Source of the DNA: Clostridiales bacterium
Lineage (GTDB): Bacteria > Bacillota > Clostridia > Caldicoprobacterales > DTU083
NCBI GenBank assembly: GCA_012510895.1
Contig: JAAZHD010000334.1
Coordinates: forward strand, 1-33,735
Length of the DNA stretch: 33,735 bases
Direction: 5' to 3'
The position numbers and the translations under genes were made by a program. Below are positions 1-9,423 of the stretch, piece by piece. The notes beneath the pieces were generated by a model. The model did no database searches, was not told the DNA's origin, and saw only the letters and a program-made list of their open reading frames with translations. Every line of letters begins with the position of its first letter. Within the stretch, counting starts at the first letter, position 1.

Positions 1-31
1 CGATTAGACACTGTATATCCTTAAACCTAAA

Positions 32-58
32 GATAGCAGTAGCCAAGCTACTGCTATC
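32..58 (-). terminator. Perfect hairpin downstream of scfA (terminator or attenuator/processing site)
   Basis: A perfect 12-bp stem (32-43 pairs with 47-58) closes a 3-nt loop about 30 nt after the scfA stop. On the minus strand it is followed by only TTT and then AGGTTTAA, so the U-tract is poor. Such a structure would stabilise or partly terminate the short scfA message and lower read-through into the gene expected beyond the left edge (scfB). On the plus strand the following bases are T-rich (TCTTTTCTTT), so it might instead act as a plus-direction terminator. The stem is directly visible; the function is inferred. Confidence 0.6.
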
Positions 59-87
59 CGTCTTTTCTTTATGTATAATAATGCCGG

Positions 88-225
88 TTATTTCTGGCAG
101 CTTTGATTGCCTACCGTGCATGAAGTTTTACACGCAGACTGACAGGAAGCCTGGCATTCGCCGCAGCCGCCGTTAACAATGCTCTGTTTCAATTTGCCTT
201 TGTGCAGTGTCTTAATGTGTTTCAT
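88..225 (-). CDS. scfA: SCIFF six-cysteine ribosomal peptide precursor
   Basis: Short gene of exactly 45 codons plus TAA. The peptide starts MKHIKTLHKG, has a basic leader, then a Gly-Gly and a cysteine-rich core with six Cys at residues 21, 24, 28, 32, 36 and 43; the core contains CQSACKTSCTVGNQSC. This is the signature of SCIFF (six cysteines in forty-five residues), a peptide almost universal in Clostridia. A radical SAM/SPASM maturase, ScfB, links a core Cys to a Thr as a thioether; the Thr in the KTSCT segment is the likely acceptor. The ribosome binding site GAGGGAG lies about 8 nt before the ATG. The gene follows a TIGR04086-type membrane protein gene, as in other Clostridia, and has its own promoter. 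The maturase gene is not in the window; the mature product's role is not known to me. Confidence 0.95.
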   Translation of the reverse strand: MKHIKTLHKGKLKQSIVNGGCGECQASCQSACKTSCTVGNQSCQK

Positions 226-306
226 TCTGATTTCTCCCTCTCTTTGCTATACATGGTAAAAAGCTTGTAAATAAAAACCGAAAAATTCTCTATTTCAATG
301 CAATTT

Positions 307-335
307 ATTATAACATATATTCCAGTTAATGAAAA
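307..335 (-). promoter_or_regulatory. Sigma-A promoter of scfA with extended -10
   Basis: On the minus strand a perfect TATAAT (307-312) is preceded by TG one base upstream, giving an extended -10 (TGTTATAAT). A TTTTCA -35-like hexamer (330-335, 4/6 match) sits 17 nt upstream. Transcription should start near 300, leaving a leader of about 75 nt before scfA. This separates scfA from the upstream operon. Confidence 0.75.
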
Positions 336-370
336 GGGCAGACGGGAAATTTGCTGCTTCAACCAATGCC

Positions 371-394
371 AAAAGCCCCCTTGCATAAGGCGGC
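371..394 (-). terminator. Rho-independent terminator after the TIGR04086 membrane protein gene
   Basis: Minus-strand hairpin with arms GCCGCCTT and AAGGGGGC (387-394 and 375-382), one G-G mismatch, loop ATGC, followed by TTTT (371-374). It lies between the stop at 440 and the scfA promoter, so it ends the yajC-side transcript. Confidence 0.7.
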
Positions 395-439
395 AGATAG
401 ATCATATATAGGAAAGTAAACTTTGAGACAGCCTGATCA

Positions 440-841
440 TCAGGTGTTTATGCCGATTGCGCCTCCTATGGCTCCTACCACTATGCCCATCAGAAGATCT
501 GAAATAAAAATTCTATCGAATGAGAATTGACCTCCGGAGACTACCCCTATGAGGGATACCAGCAAAACATAGAAAACCCCGGTTGCTGCACCCTTGATCC
601 AACCCCTGCTTTCTGCTTTCCGGGCAACAAAGGCGCCTCCTGCTGCAATGCTTAAAATTCTCAGCACCTGCACTACCGGCCTGATAATGCTTTCTGGCAG
701 TGTGGACAGCTGCATCACCGCTGCAAAGAGGATGATAAAGATTAAGGTGATAACAACTGCAAAAACAGAACCTTTAAGAATACTTAAAATATCATTGAGC
801 AAAGAGGTCTTTTCTTGTCTTGCAGTACTCTTGCGAACCAT
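440..841 (-). CDS. TIGR04086-type four-helix membrane protein next to scfA
   Basis: 133-residue hydrophobic protein with a basic N-terminus and about four predicted membrane helices: one near residues 20-45, then about 60-75, 85-105 and a Gly-rich last helix at the C-terminus. Size, helix pattern and position between yajC and scfA match the TIGR04086 family, which is known from Clostridia in this neighbourhood and has no established function. The ATG at 841 is chosen because AAAGG lies 6 nt upstream; a longer reading to 913 has no good ribosome binding site and adds 24 residues unlike a membrane-protein N-terminus. It is followed by a terminator. A link to SCIFF export or sensing is only guilt by association. 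Confidence 0.82.
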   Translation of the reverse strand: MVRKSTARQEKTSLLNDILSILKGSVFAVVITLIFIILFAAVMQLSTLPESIIRPVVQVLRILSIAAGGAFVARKAESRGWIKGAATGVFYVLLVSLIGVVSGGQFSFDRIFISDLLMGIVVGAIGGAIGINT

Positions 842-951
842 TTTCATCCTTTCCAACCCCTTTTTTAGGCATCTTATTTCAAACATATGCAAAAATGCGG
901 ACTGATATGACATGACAACCTAAGAAAAGGGATGAGAGTAAATTACGCAAT

Positions 952-988
952 AAAAAAGCCGGATTTCTGACGAAAACACAGCTTTTTT
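952..988 (-). terminator. Imperfect A/T-flanked hairpin after yajC
   Basis: AAAAAAGC (minus strand, from 988) pairs with GCTTTTTT (to 952), with a wobble pair, a G-C pair and a smaller inner stem TTTC/GAAA. The A-run/T-run symmetry is typical of a bidirectional intrinsic terminator. It lies 18 nt after the yajC stop and would at least attenuate transcription into the next membrane protein gene. Confidence 0.55.
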
Positions 989-1005
989 ATGAAAAGGATA
1001 CGGCC

Positions 1006-1323
1006 TTAATCAGACACCGGCCTGTCTACATCTCTTATAGCCCAGCGCTCAAAGACCAATTTTACCTTGTCAACTCCTACTTCAACGGTAAGTATGTCAT
1101 CTTTTATAGAAACTATCTTACCGCAGATCCCGCCGATGGTAGTTATATTGTCACCTACTTTAAGGGAAGCCAGCATCTCCTTATTCTCTTTGTCCCTCTT
1201 CCTTTGAGGACGGATTATCATGAAATAAACCATAATAATCATCAGTATAAAGGGAGCCAGCGCCCCAATCAATCCAGCTACGCCGCCTGCTCCTTCCGCT
1301 GGAACTTGTGCCGTTAGAAACAT
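1006..1323 (-). CDS. yajC: Preprotein translocase accessory subunit YajC
   Basis: 105-residue protein with one membrane helix (about residues 17-37), immediately followed by the family-typical IIRPQRKRDKE segment and a small cytosolic domain containing LKVGDNITTIGGICGKI. This is the YajC architecture and length. YajC associates with SecDF-YidC at the Sec translocon and assists protein export and membrane insertion. The start ATG has a strong site (GGAGG, 7 nt spacing). Its place after queA-tgt is conserved in Firmicutes and many other bacteria, although secDF is not seen downstream here. Identification is secure. Confidence 0.96.
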   Translation of the reverse strand: MFLTAQVPAEGAGGVAGLIGALAPFILMIIMVYFMIIRPQRKRDKENKEMLASLKVGDNITTIGGICGKIVSIKDDILTVEVGVDKVKLVFERWAIRDVDRPVSD

Positions 1324-1400
1324 TCATTTCCCTCCTTCTTTTGCTATATAAATATAGTAATCGGTTTGATACATTAATTCAAGGAAATAATCAAAAATTT

Positions 1401-2534
<1,134 letters not shown>

Positions 2535-3560
2535 TTATTCAATAAACATGGCGTCGCCGAAACTGAAAAAGCGATACTCTCTGGCAATGGCTTCCTGATA
2601 AATTCTCAGTATCTCCTCCCTGCCCGTCATTGCACTGACCATCATTAATAATGTGGACTTTGGAAGATGAAAATTGGTTATCAAAACATCCACTACTTTA
2701 AATCTGTATCCCGGAACAATAAAAAGGTCAGTTTCACCTCTGCCCGGATGCACAATACCTTTATCATCAGCAACGGATTCCAGCGTCCTGAGCGAAGTGG
2801 TGCCTACCGCTACAATCCGTCCGCCCCTTCTCCTGGCTTCATTGATTTCAGCAGCAGCCGCTTCGGTGACTTCATAGGATTCCCTATGCATAACATGCTG
2901 ACTGATATCCTCCGCCTTCACCGGCCTGAAAGTGCCAAGTCCTACATGCAATGTAACCCTTGATATACATACTGCTTTCTCTTCCAGCCGATTCAGGAGG
3001 GCTGGAGAAAAATGCAGCCCTGCCGTAGGGGCAGCTGCTGAGCCGTCATGTCTGGCATATACTGTCTGGTAGCGGTTCTTATCCTTCAGCTCTTCATGAA
3101 TATAGGGGGGCAGGGGCATAATGCCTACCTTATCCAGAACTTCCTGAAACACTCCTTCAAAAAAAAAGCGGACCGTGCGTCCCCCTTCTTCCGTTATGCC
3201 TGTAACTTCCGCTTCCAGTATACCGTCGCCGAAGACAAAACGAGTTCCAATTTGTGCTCTTTTCCCGGGTTTCACCAGTACCCGCCAGGTGTCATCATTT
3301 TCCCGGCTCAAGAGAACAAATTCCATCTTTCCGCCGGTGTCCTTCCGTTTCCCAAGCAGTCTGGCAGGAATTACCTTTGTATCATTAATTACAAGACAAT
3401 CCCCAGGATTTAAATATTCTATTATATCTTTAAACACTCTGTGTTCTATGCTTTTCGTTTTCCTGTGAACAACCAAAAGTCTTGATTCATCGCGCTTTTC
3501 AAGCGGGGTCTGCGCAATCAGCCTTTCCGGCAGTTCATAGTCAAAATCAGAAACCTTCAA
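2535..3560 (-). CDS. queA: S-adenosylmethionine:tRNA ribosyltransferase-isomerase
   Basis: 341 residues, the usual QueA length. QueA transfers and isomerises the ribosyl group of S-adenosylmethionine onto preQ1-tRNA, giving epoxyqueuosine. Family segments visible: N-terminal [33 protein letters not shown], the AAPTAGLHF motif near the middle, [12 protein letters not shown], and TTSLRTLES followed by [17 protein letters not shown]. The start is TTG at 3560, supported by GGAGA 7 nt upstream and by the family N-terminus. It follows ruvB at a 75-nt gap and precedes tgt, the conserved ruvAB-queA-tgt arrangement of Firmicutes. Confidence 0.98.
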   Translation of the reverse strand: MKVSDFDYELPERLIAQTPLEKRDESRLLVVHRKTKSIEHRVFKDIIEYLNPGDCLVINDTKVIPARLLGKRKDTGGKMEFVLLSRENDDTWRVLVKPGKRAQIGTRFVFGDGILEAEVTGITEEGGRTVRFFFEGVFQEVLDKVGIMPLPPYIHEELKDKNRYQTVYARHDGSAAAPTAGLHFSPALLNRLEEKAVCISRVTLHVGLGTFRPVKAEDISQHVMHRESYEVTEAAAAEINEARRRGGRIVAVGTTSLRTLESVADDKGIVHPGRGETDLFIVPGYRFKVVDVLITNFHLPKSTLLMMVSAMTGREEILRIYQEAIAREYRFFSFGDAMFIE

Positions 3561-3635
3561 GCTAATTCTCCATTCTAGTTTGCTCTGTCGGTCAGCAAAT
3601 TATCGTGTATTATTAGTATAATATACACTTAATTT

Positions 3636-4661
3636 TCAATCCAGCAAACTTTTTTGTTCACTGACGGGTAATCTCAGATGCTTATAACCAAGGGGAGTCA
3701 GAATTCTTCCTCTCGGTGTGCGTGCCAGGAATCCCAGCTGAAGCAGATAGGGTTCACATACATCCTCTATTGTAGTGCTTTCCTCTCCGGTGGAAGCAGA
3801 CAAGGTATCCAGACCCACAGGTCCTCCGTTGAACTTTAGTGCAATGGCTTCCATAAGTCTTCTGTCCACTTCATCCAGCCCCATCTCATCAACTTCCAGC
3901 ATATTAAGAGCTTCACGTGCAACCTTCAGAGTAATTACTCCGTCAGCCCTGACCTGGGCATAATCCCTCACCCGTTTCAAAATCCGGTTGGTTACCCTGG
4001 GGGTGCCTCTGGATCGCCTTGCTATTTCCTCGGCCCCCTCATCATCTATTTCTATATTCAGAATTCCGGCAGAACGCATTACAATTTTTTTCAACTCTTC
4101 CGGGGAATACAGTTCCAGCCGGCTGATTACGCCGAAACGATCCCGGAGCGGAGATGTCAGCATACCCGCACGGGTGGTTGCGCCGATTAAGGTGAATTTG
4201 GGCAGATCCAGCCGTATGGATCGGGCGCTGGGACCTTTGCCGATGATTATATCCAGAGCATAGTCTTCCATAGCAGGATAAAGAACTTCTTCCACGCTGC
4301 GGTTTAATCGGTGAATTTCATCAATAAAAAGGACATCCTGTTCTCCCAAATTTGTCAGTATTGCCGCCAAATCTCCCGCTTTTTCAATTGCCGGGCCGGA
4401 GGTAATGCGGATGCTGACTCCCAGTTCATTGGCTATTATATGGGCCAGAGTGGTTTTCCCAAGCCCCGGGGGTCCATATAAAAGGACATGATCCAGGGCT
4501 TCACCCCTGCCTTTGGCAGCCTGGATAAATATATTCATCTGATCCTTTATTTTTTCCTGTCCGATATATTCAGAAAGCTTTCTGGGCCGAAGGCTTGCTT
4601 CTATATCATAATCTTCCGTAAGCCGGTTGGATGCAATTATACGCTCTTCCTGCCGGTGCAA
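3636..4661 (-). CDS. ruvB: Holliday junction branch migration ATPase RuvB
   Basis: 341 residues. RuvB forms hexameric rings that drive branch migration of Holliday junctions with RuvA. Motifs visible: Walker A GPPGLGKT (63-70), Walker B DEIH (114-117), sensor 1 GATTRAG, and the arginine-finger region SPLRDRFGV; the C-terminal winged-helix domain ends with [16 protein letters not shown]. The start is read as TTG at 4661 with AGGAGG 8 nt upstream, placed just after the ruvA stop. Part of a ruvC-ruvA-ruvB operon, so all three resolvasome subunits are encoded together. Confidence 0.98.
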   Translation of the reverse strand: MHRQEERIIASNRLTEDYDIEASLRPRKLSEYIGQEKIKDQMNIFIQAAKGRGEALDHVLLYGPPGLGKTTLAHIIANELGVSIRITSGPAIEKAGDLAAILTNLGEQDVLFIDEIHRLNRSVEEVLYPAMEDYALDIIIGKGPSARSIRLDLPKFTLIGATTRAGMLTSPLRDRFGVISRLELYSPEELKKIVMRSAGILNIEIDDEGAEEIARRSRGTPRVTNRILKRVRDYAQVRADGVITLKVAREALNMLEVDEMGLDEVDRRLMEAIALKFNGGPVGLDTLSASTGEESTTIEDVCEPYLLQLGFLARTPRGRILTPLGYKHLRLPVSEQKSLLD

Positions 4662-4679
4662 ATCTTTCCCCTCCTGTCA

Positions 4680-5315
4680 TCAAGGCTGATTATCCAGTTT
4701 TCTGAGAGCCTGCCGAATTAATTCTGCAGCATCTGCTCCGTCCAGACCGGATAAGGCCTTTTCCGCTTCCGCCGCATGATACCCCAGCGCCTGCAGAGCC
4801 TGCAGAGCTTCAAGCCTTACACCTGCCCTGCTGCGCCCCCGGAAGCCTTTAGAATCCATGGGAGCAGAATCCTCGGCGGCTGAAGCATCTGCCAGCTTAA
4901 TGGCATCCTTATCGATTTTATCCCTTAATTCCAGTATGATCCGCTCTGCTGTTTTCTTGCCGACTCCGGGTGCGCGGCTTAAAGCTTTCCTGTCTCCGGT
5001 AATGACGGCAGCCGCCAACTCATGAGCAGAGCTGACGGACAGCATGCCTAAAGCAACTTTAGGACCTACACCGGACACGGTAATCAATTTTTCAAAAAAA
5101 TTAAGTTCTTCCCTGTCCAGAAAACCATAAAGCGCTTGAACATCTTCCCTTATATGAAGGTATGTATACAGCTTTACTGTTTCTCCCCTTGAAGGCAGGT
5201 TCTCTATAACAGAGCCTGGAACATTTATGCGGTAGCCAATTCCATTGGCCTCAACAACAACATAGAAACTCAGTCTGTCAACTTCCTCTAATGTACCGGT
5301 AATATAGGCATACAT
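4680..5315 (-). CDS. ruvA: Holliday junction DNA helicase subunit RuvA
   Basis: 211 residues, slightly longer than the usual 200. N-terminal OB fold (about 1-65, starting MYAYITGTLEEV), then two helix-hairpin-helix units: LITVSGVGPKVALGML and SRAPGVGKKTAERIILEL, both typical of RuvA; a flexible linker (about 140-160, Ala/Asp/Ser-rich) and the C-terminal RuvB-binding three-helix domain with ALQALGYHAAEAEKAL. RuvA tetramers bind the four-way junction and load RuvB. ATG start with AGGAG 8 nt upstream. It lies 22 nt after ruvC. Confidence 0.98.
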   Translation of the reverse strand: MYAYITGTLEEVDRLSFYVVVEANGIGYRINVPGSVIENLPSRGETVKLYTYLHIREDVQALYGFLDREELNFFEKLITVSGVGPKVALGMLSVSSAHELAAAVITGDRKALSRAPGVGKKTAERIILELRDKIDKDAIKLADASAAEDSAPMDSKGFRGRSRAGVRLEALQALQALGYHAAEAEKALSGLDGADAAELIRQALRKLDNQP

Positions 5316-5337
5316 TCAGTTTACTCCTGCAAATTCC

Positions 5338-5859
5338 TTATTTAGTGCAGACTTCAGGGTCTTGTCCCGAAACACCCAGCTTCCTGCCGTACTGATGGCT
5401 GTGCAGGTGACAGATAGCAACCGCAAGTGCATCGGCGGCATCATCCGGCTTTGGTATTTCCCGCAGACCCAAAAGCAGCTTCACCATGCTCTGCACCTGA
5501 TTCTTATCCGCCCGTCCGTAGCCGACAACCGCCTGTTTTACCTGAAGCGGAGTATACTCAAACAAATCTATGGACTGCCTTGCTCCTGCCAATACCGCTG
5601 CTCCCCGGGCATGTCCTATAATCAAAGCGGTTTTCACATTTTTATTAAAAAACAGCTCTTCATATACTACAGCCTGAGGAGAATAGTCCTGAATCAGTTT
5701 TTCCACTGAATTAAAAATATGAAGCAGCCGACGGGAAAACTCCATGTCTGCAGGGGTGGTTACCACCCCGTAATCCAGGGCTTTGATTTTATTTCCCCTG
5801 GATTCTATTATCCCATAACCCATGGTCGCCAGACCTGGGTCTATACCCATTATGATCAA
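5338..5859 (-). CDS. ruvC: Holliday junction endonuclease RuvC
   Basis: 173 residues. RuvC is the dimeric resolvase that nicks Holliday junctions symmetrically. The RNase H-like active site is complete: Asp7 ([11 protein letters not shown]), Glu67 (VVYEELFF), and Asp140 and Asp143 near [11 protein letters not shown]. The start is TTG at 5859: GAGG lies 7 nt upstream, and only this start leaves the family-typical three residues before G-I-D-P-G. An internal ATG at 5850 would remove them. It heads the ruvCAB block, with the Gfo/Idh gene 13 nt upstream. Confidence 0.97.
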   Translation of the reverse strand: MIIMGIDPGLATMGYGIIESRGNKIKALDYGVVTTPADMEFSRRLLHIFNSVEKLIQDYSPQAVVYEELFFNKNVKTALIIGHARGAAVLAGARQSIDLFEYTPLQVKQAVVGYGRADKNQVQSMVKLLLGLREIPKPDDAADALAVAICHLHSHQYGRKLGVSGQDPEVCTK

Positions 5860-5872
5860 TGGATCACCTCAT

Positions 5873-7174
5873 TTACCTGAGGGTCAGTTCCACAGCCTGT
5901 CCCTTTTCCCTGGACTCATCTGCCTTGTAAACCGCTAAATGACCATAAATTGAATCTTCCAGCGAAGTACATGAAATTGAGGTTTCCTCACCGGTCAGAT
6001 ACTTTATGAAGTCCTCCACCAGTCTGCCGTCGCCGCCGCCGTGCCCAAGAAATTTTCCGCCCACGTCGCTTTCATCCGACGGGTAAAATACATCTTCCGA
6101 ATAATAGTCTTCTCCGGGCCTTAAATTAAACTTCCTCACAATAACCCTGTTGGCCAGCATGTCGCCCTCAATTTCACCTCTGGTACCCACAATATGAACT
6201 GTCCGATTTGCCTTGGCAGCTCCGCCTATCATATTCAGGGTTCCTGTCGCCCCGTTTTCAAACTCAATAACAACTGACTGATGGTCAACCACATCGTTGT
6301 CGCATTTCCACACACAGCGTCCATAAGGGTTGTCTGTCTTAAGTGATTCTATCTTCTTTTCCGGAGTCAATTCACCCAGGTGTTCAAGATTATCCCATAC
6401 ATATACACCCCAAAGTTCCTTGTCCAGATAGTGTTTTTTAGCCGAATAGGGGCAGTCGGGCTCAATGGGACAGTCAAGAAGACAGCGTGTTCCTGCATTT
6501 TCCGGGCTTTTCTCCGGCGTAAACTGGAAATTGTTGCCGTAGCTGGCCAACCGAACGGGTTTGGTTTCTGAATTGAGCCACATCATCAGGTCCATGTCAT
6601 GACAGGATTTGGCAAGCAGCATGGAAGAATGACTGATTTTGGTATTGCTCCATTTGCCTCGCACATAAGCCATAATCATATGATGATAGCTTACATATTC
6701 ATTGCATTGGATGCTTATTATATCTCCGATTTCTCCATCCAGTATTCTCCGCCGTATATCTGCATAAAAGGGGCTGTAACGCAGCACATGGCATATCATT
6801 ACCTTACTGTTATGCTTTCTGGCAGCCTCAACCAGCTGCCACATTTCCTCCTCGTTTACAGCCAGCGGTTTTTCCAGCAGCATATCATAACCTCTTTCAA
6901 GAAGAGGAATGGATGTTTGTACATGTTGATGATCCATAGTTCCGTTTATGATTGCATCGGCCAACTTTGGCCTGGCTGCCAATTCCTCGGCCGTTTCAAA
7001 GCACATGTCTTCACCAAAACCAAACATCTCTGCCGCTTTGGCACGCTTATGAGGGTTTAAATCAGCTACCCCCACTATCTTCAATTGATCAGGATAATGC
7101 AGGGCATAACTGGCATAGAGTATTCCCCTGTGTCCGGCTCCTACAATTATTGCCGTTATCGGCTTCTTTGACAT
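5873..7174 (-). CDS. Gfo/Idh/MocA-family NAD(P)-dependent oxidoreductase
   Basis: About 433 residues. N-terminal Rossmann domain with the dinucleotide loop GAGHRG near residue 12, an acidic strand end (VADLNPHKR) and the family's conserved EKP (about residue 102), where Lys is the usual catalytic residue. The C-terminal domain is the family's mixed sheet. A middle insertion carries Cys in CLLDCPIEPDCPYSA and again in GRCVWKCDND, a pattern that could bind metal or form a structural cluster. Members oxidise or reduce sugars, inositols or their derivatives; the substrate cannot be told from sequence. The second ATG (7174) is preferred because the AGGGGG site is 9 nt upstream, against 3 nt for the ATG at 7180. 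It sits oddly between proA and ruvC. Confidence 0.88.
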   Translation of the reverse strand: MSKKPITAIIVGAGHRGILYASYALHYPDQLKIVGVADLNPHKRAKAAEMFGFGEDMCFETAEELAARPKLADAIINGTMDHQHVQTSIPLLERGYDMLLEKPLAVNEEEMWQLVEAARKHNSKVMICHVLRYSPFYADIRRRILDGEIGDIISIQCNEYVSYHHMIMAYVRGKWSNTKISHSSMLLAKSCHDMDLMMWLNSETKPVRLASYGNNFQFTPEKSPENAGTRCLLDCPIEPDCPYSAKKHYLDKELWGVYVWDNLEHLGELTPEKKIESLKTDNPYGRCVWKCDNDVVDHQSVVIEFENGATGTLNMIGGAAKANRTVHIVGTRGEIEGDMLANRVIVRKFNLRPGEDYYSEDVFYPSDESDVGGKFLGHGGGDGRLVEDFIKYLTGEETSISCTSLEDSIYGHLAVYKADESREKGQAVELTLR

Positions 7175-7240
7175 TTTCATTGACCCCCTGTATTCTTTTG
7201 TATGTTTCAGTTTTTAATCTTTACTGATGTTTCTTAAAGT

Positions 7241-8485
7241 TCAGCGTACATGTCCATTACCTGTTACTACATATTTAATAGTAGTCAGTTCTTTAAGCCC
7301 CATAGGACCTCGTGCATGCAGCTTTTGAGTACTGATTCCGATTTCTGCACCGAATCCGTATTCAAATCCATCGGTAAATCGGGTGGAAGCATTCAAATAT
7401 ACTGCGGCTGCATCCACTTCCCTGATGAATTTCCGACCGTTATGGTAATTAGCGGTAACAATGGCCTCTGAATGTCCTGTTCCATATTTCGTTATATGGG
7501 CAATGGCTTCATCGACACCATCCACAACCTTAACAGCCATAATCAGATCCAGGTATTCAGTATACCAGTCTTCCTCAACGGCGGGAGTAATATCTTTCAA
7601 TATCTGCCTGCTTTCCTCATCACCTCTGAGTTCCACCCCATGTTTCTGCAGTTTTTCTGCTATCAGGGGCAGCAGCTTGCCGGCTATCCTGCGATCGATA
7701 AGCAGGGTCTCAGCAGCATTGCATACACCCGGCCGCTGGGTTTTTGCATTGACTATTATATCCAAAGCCATTTGGAAATCGCATTCTCCGTCTATATATA
7801 CATGACAGTTCCCTACTCCGGTTTCAATTACCGGTACCTTGGCGTTTTCCACAACTGCCTTGATAAGACCGGCACCGCCCCGCGGAATTACCACGTCTAC
7901 AATACCGTTTAATCCAATTAGTTCAATAACGCTACTGCGGTCAGTACTGCTTATAAACTGTATGGCTCCTTCAGGAATACCCGCTCCGTAGGCAGCTTTA
8001 CACAAAATATCAACAATTGCCTGGTTGGAATTAATCGCTTCAGATCCGCCTTTCAGTACAACTGCATTGGCGGTTTTTATGCATAAGCCTGCAGCATCTG
8101 CTGTTACATTAGGGCGGGCTTCATAGATGATTCCCACAACGCCCAGGGGCACCCTGCGCTGGGAAATCTCAAGGCCGTTAGGTCTGGTCCAGCCGGAGAC
8201 GATTTCACCCACAGGATCAGCCAAGGCTCTAATCTGTCTCAGACCTTCCGCCATGCTTTTAATACGCTCCTGATTGAGCATAAGCCGGTCTATAAGAGCC
8301 TTTGGTCTGCCGGCAGCTGCAGCGGCTTCCACGTCTTTACCGTTTTCCTTAAGAATCTGGTCTATATTTTCTTCCAGCGCGGCTGCCATGGCTTCCAGGG
8401 CTGCATCCTTAACTGCTGTAGACAGGCAGGCAAGATTTCGGGAAGCTTCCTTGGCCTTGTATGCCTGTTTGCGAATATCGCTCAT
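7241..8485 (-). CDS. proA: Gamma-glutamyl phosphate reductase
   Basis: 414 residues, full length. ProA reduces gamma-glutamyl phosphate to glutamate-5-semialdehyde with NADPH, the second step of proline synthesis. It has the aldehyde dehydrogenase-like fold: IIYEARPNVTADAAGLCIKTANAVVLKGGSEA in the N-terminal half, then the catalytic Cys255 in QRPGVCNAAETLL, and the C-terminal FTDGFEYGFGAEIGISTQKLHARGPMGL segment. The ATG overlaps the proB stop by 4 nt (ATGA), so translation is coupled. proC is not in the window. Confidence 0.97.
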   Translation of the reverse strand: MSDIRKQAYKAKEASRNLACLSTAVKDAALEAMAAALEENIDQILKENGKDVEAAAAAGRPKALIDRLMLNQERIKSMAEGLRQIRALADPVGEIVSGWTRPNGLEISQRRVPLGVVGIIYEARPNVTADAAGLCIKTANAVVLKGGSEAINSNQAIVDILCKAAYGAGIPEGAIQFISSTDRSSVIELIGLNGIVDVVIPRGGAGLIKAVVENAKVPVIETGVGNCHVYIDGECDFQMALDIIVNAKTQRPGVCNAAETLLIDRRIAGKLLPLIAEKLQKHGVELRGDEESRQILKDITPAVEEDWYTEYLDLIMAVKVVDGVDEAIAHITKYGTGHSEAIVTANYHNGRKFIREVDAAAVYLNASTRFTDGFEYGFGAEIGISTQKLHARGPMGLKELTTIKYVVTGNGHVR

Positions 8486-9297
8486 ACTTTCACAACCTCC
8501 TTATCAGGTATAAACAAGGTTCCTACCTTCTCTCCTTCCAGAATCCTGTAAATATTATACGGGTCATCTCCGTTTGCAATTACCATGGGTATAAAATGCT
8601 CATGACAAAGCTGAGCGGCAGCTATCTTAGTTTTCATGCCTCCGGTACCGAAATCACTGTGACTGCTCCCGCACGCCTTTATGATTTCATCAGTTATGCC
8701 TTTAACAATGTGAATCAGCTCAGCATCCGGGTATTTGTTGGGATCCTTGTTATAAAGTCCGTCTATATCGGATAAAAGTATTAAAAGATCGGCCTTTACC
8801 AAGACGGCAACAATGGCAGATAAGGTGTCATTATCACCGAATTGGATCTGTTCTATTGAAATAGTATCGTTTTCATTGACTATTGGTATGCTGCCGTAAC
8901 GAATCAGTGTCTGAAAGGTGTTAATTGCATTTGCTTCTCTTTCCCCTGCATCCAGTACATCCTTGGTCAACAAAACCTGGGATACAGTTTGCCCGTATTC
9001 TGCAAAAAACTTGGAATAGATATGCATCAGGTGGACCTGGCCGATTGCAGCCAAGGCCTGTTTTTCCGGAATTGAATCCGGACGCCTGTTTAGATTCATT
9101 TTTGCCCTGCCTACTCCAATTGCACCTGAAGTGACCAATATAACATTTTTACCCTGGTTTTTTAAATCAGAAAGAACCCGAACCAGCTTCTCTATAATCA
9201 TCAGGTTAAGTTTCCCGGTTGGATGTGTAATAGTAGAAGTGCCAACCTTAACAATTATTGTTTTAGCTGCTCGGATTCTGTCAATAGTTTCGGTCAA
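8482..9297 (-). CDS. proB: Glutamate 5-kinase, short form without PUA domain
   Basis: 271 residues. It phosphorylates glutamate to gamma-glutamyl phosphate, the first and usually feedback-inhibited step of proline synthesis. The amino-acid kinase fold is complete: IIVKVGTSTITH at the N-terminus, VTSGAIGVG, IPIVNENDTIS, FGDNDTLSAIVA, LLSDIDGLYNKDP and GTGGMKTKIAAA. The C-terminal PUA domain of the longer (about 367-residue) enzymes is absent, a known variant. The start is TTG at 9297, 10 nt after GGGGG, giving an N-terminus like other ProB proteins. It is followed directly by proA. Confidence 0.96.
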   Translation of the reverse strand: MTETIDRIRAAKTIIVKVGTSTITHPTGKLNLMIIEKLVRVLSDLKNQGKNVILVTSGAIGVGRAKMNLNRRPDSIPEKQALAAIGQVHLMHIYSKFFAEYGQTVSQVLLTKDVLDAGEREANAINTFQTLIRYGSIPIVNENDTISIEQIQFGDNDTLSAIVAVLVKADLLILLSDIDGLYNKDPNKYPDAELIHIVKGITDEIIKACGSSHSDFGTGGMKTKIAAAQLCHEHFIPMVIANGDDPYNIYRILEGEKVGTLFIPDKEVVKV

Positions 9298-9341
9298 AAA
9301 AATCGTACCCCCTATACCCTCAGACGGAGTTCTTTTTCTCT

Positions 9342-9370
9342 ATCTTACTACCTTTTAAAAAGAATAGCAA
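9342..9370 (-). promoter_or_regulatory. Possible sigma-A promoter of proBA
   Basis: Minus strand: TTGCTA (9365-9370) and TAAGAT (9342-9347) separated by 17 nt, each 4/6 to consensus, 45 nt upstream of the proB TTG. It lies just past the hairpin at 9371-9400, as expected for a new transcription unit. The matches are modest. No T-box or other leader structure was seen. Confidence 0.4.
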
Positions 9371-9400
9371 TTAAACGCTGAGAAAATATTCAGCGTTTAA
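9371..9400 (-). terminator. Perfect 11-bp hairpin between bofC-like gene and proB
   Basis: Arms 9371-9381 and 9390-9400 are perfectly complementary with an 8-nt A/T loop. On the minus strand the stem is followed by TTGCTATTCTTTTT, so the U-tract is broken and delayed. It lies 23 nt after the stop of the BofC-like gene and probably ends that transcript. Confidence 0.6.
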
Positions 9401-9423
9401 ATATAATTATTTATTATATAAGC

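Noticed and set aside
594-905. Plus-strand ORF opposite the TIGR04086 gene
   Set aside because: It is a reverse shadow of the membrane protein, with no ribosome binding site or family features.
3605-3628. GTGTAT...ATACAC inverted repeat between ruvB and queA
   Set aside because: Only 6 bp of AT-rich stem with a 12-nt mismatched interior and no U-tract; probably chance.
9298-9370. T-box leader controlling proBA
   Set aside because: The gap is too short and lacks the conserved T-box sequence and specifier stem.
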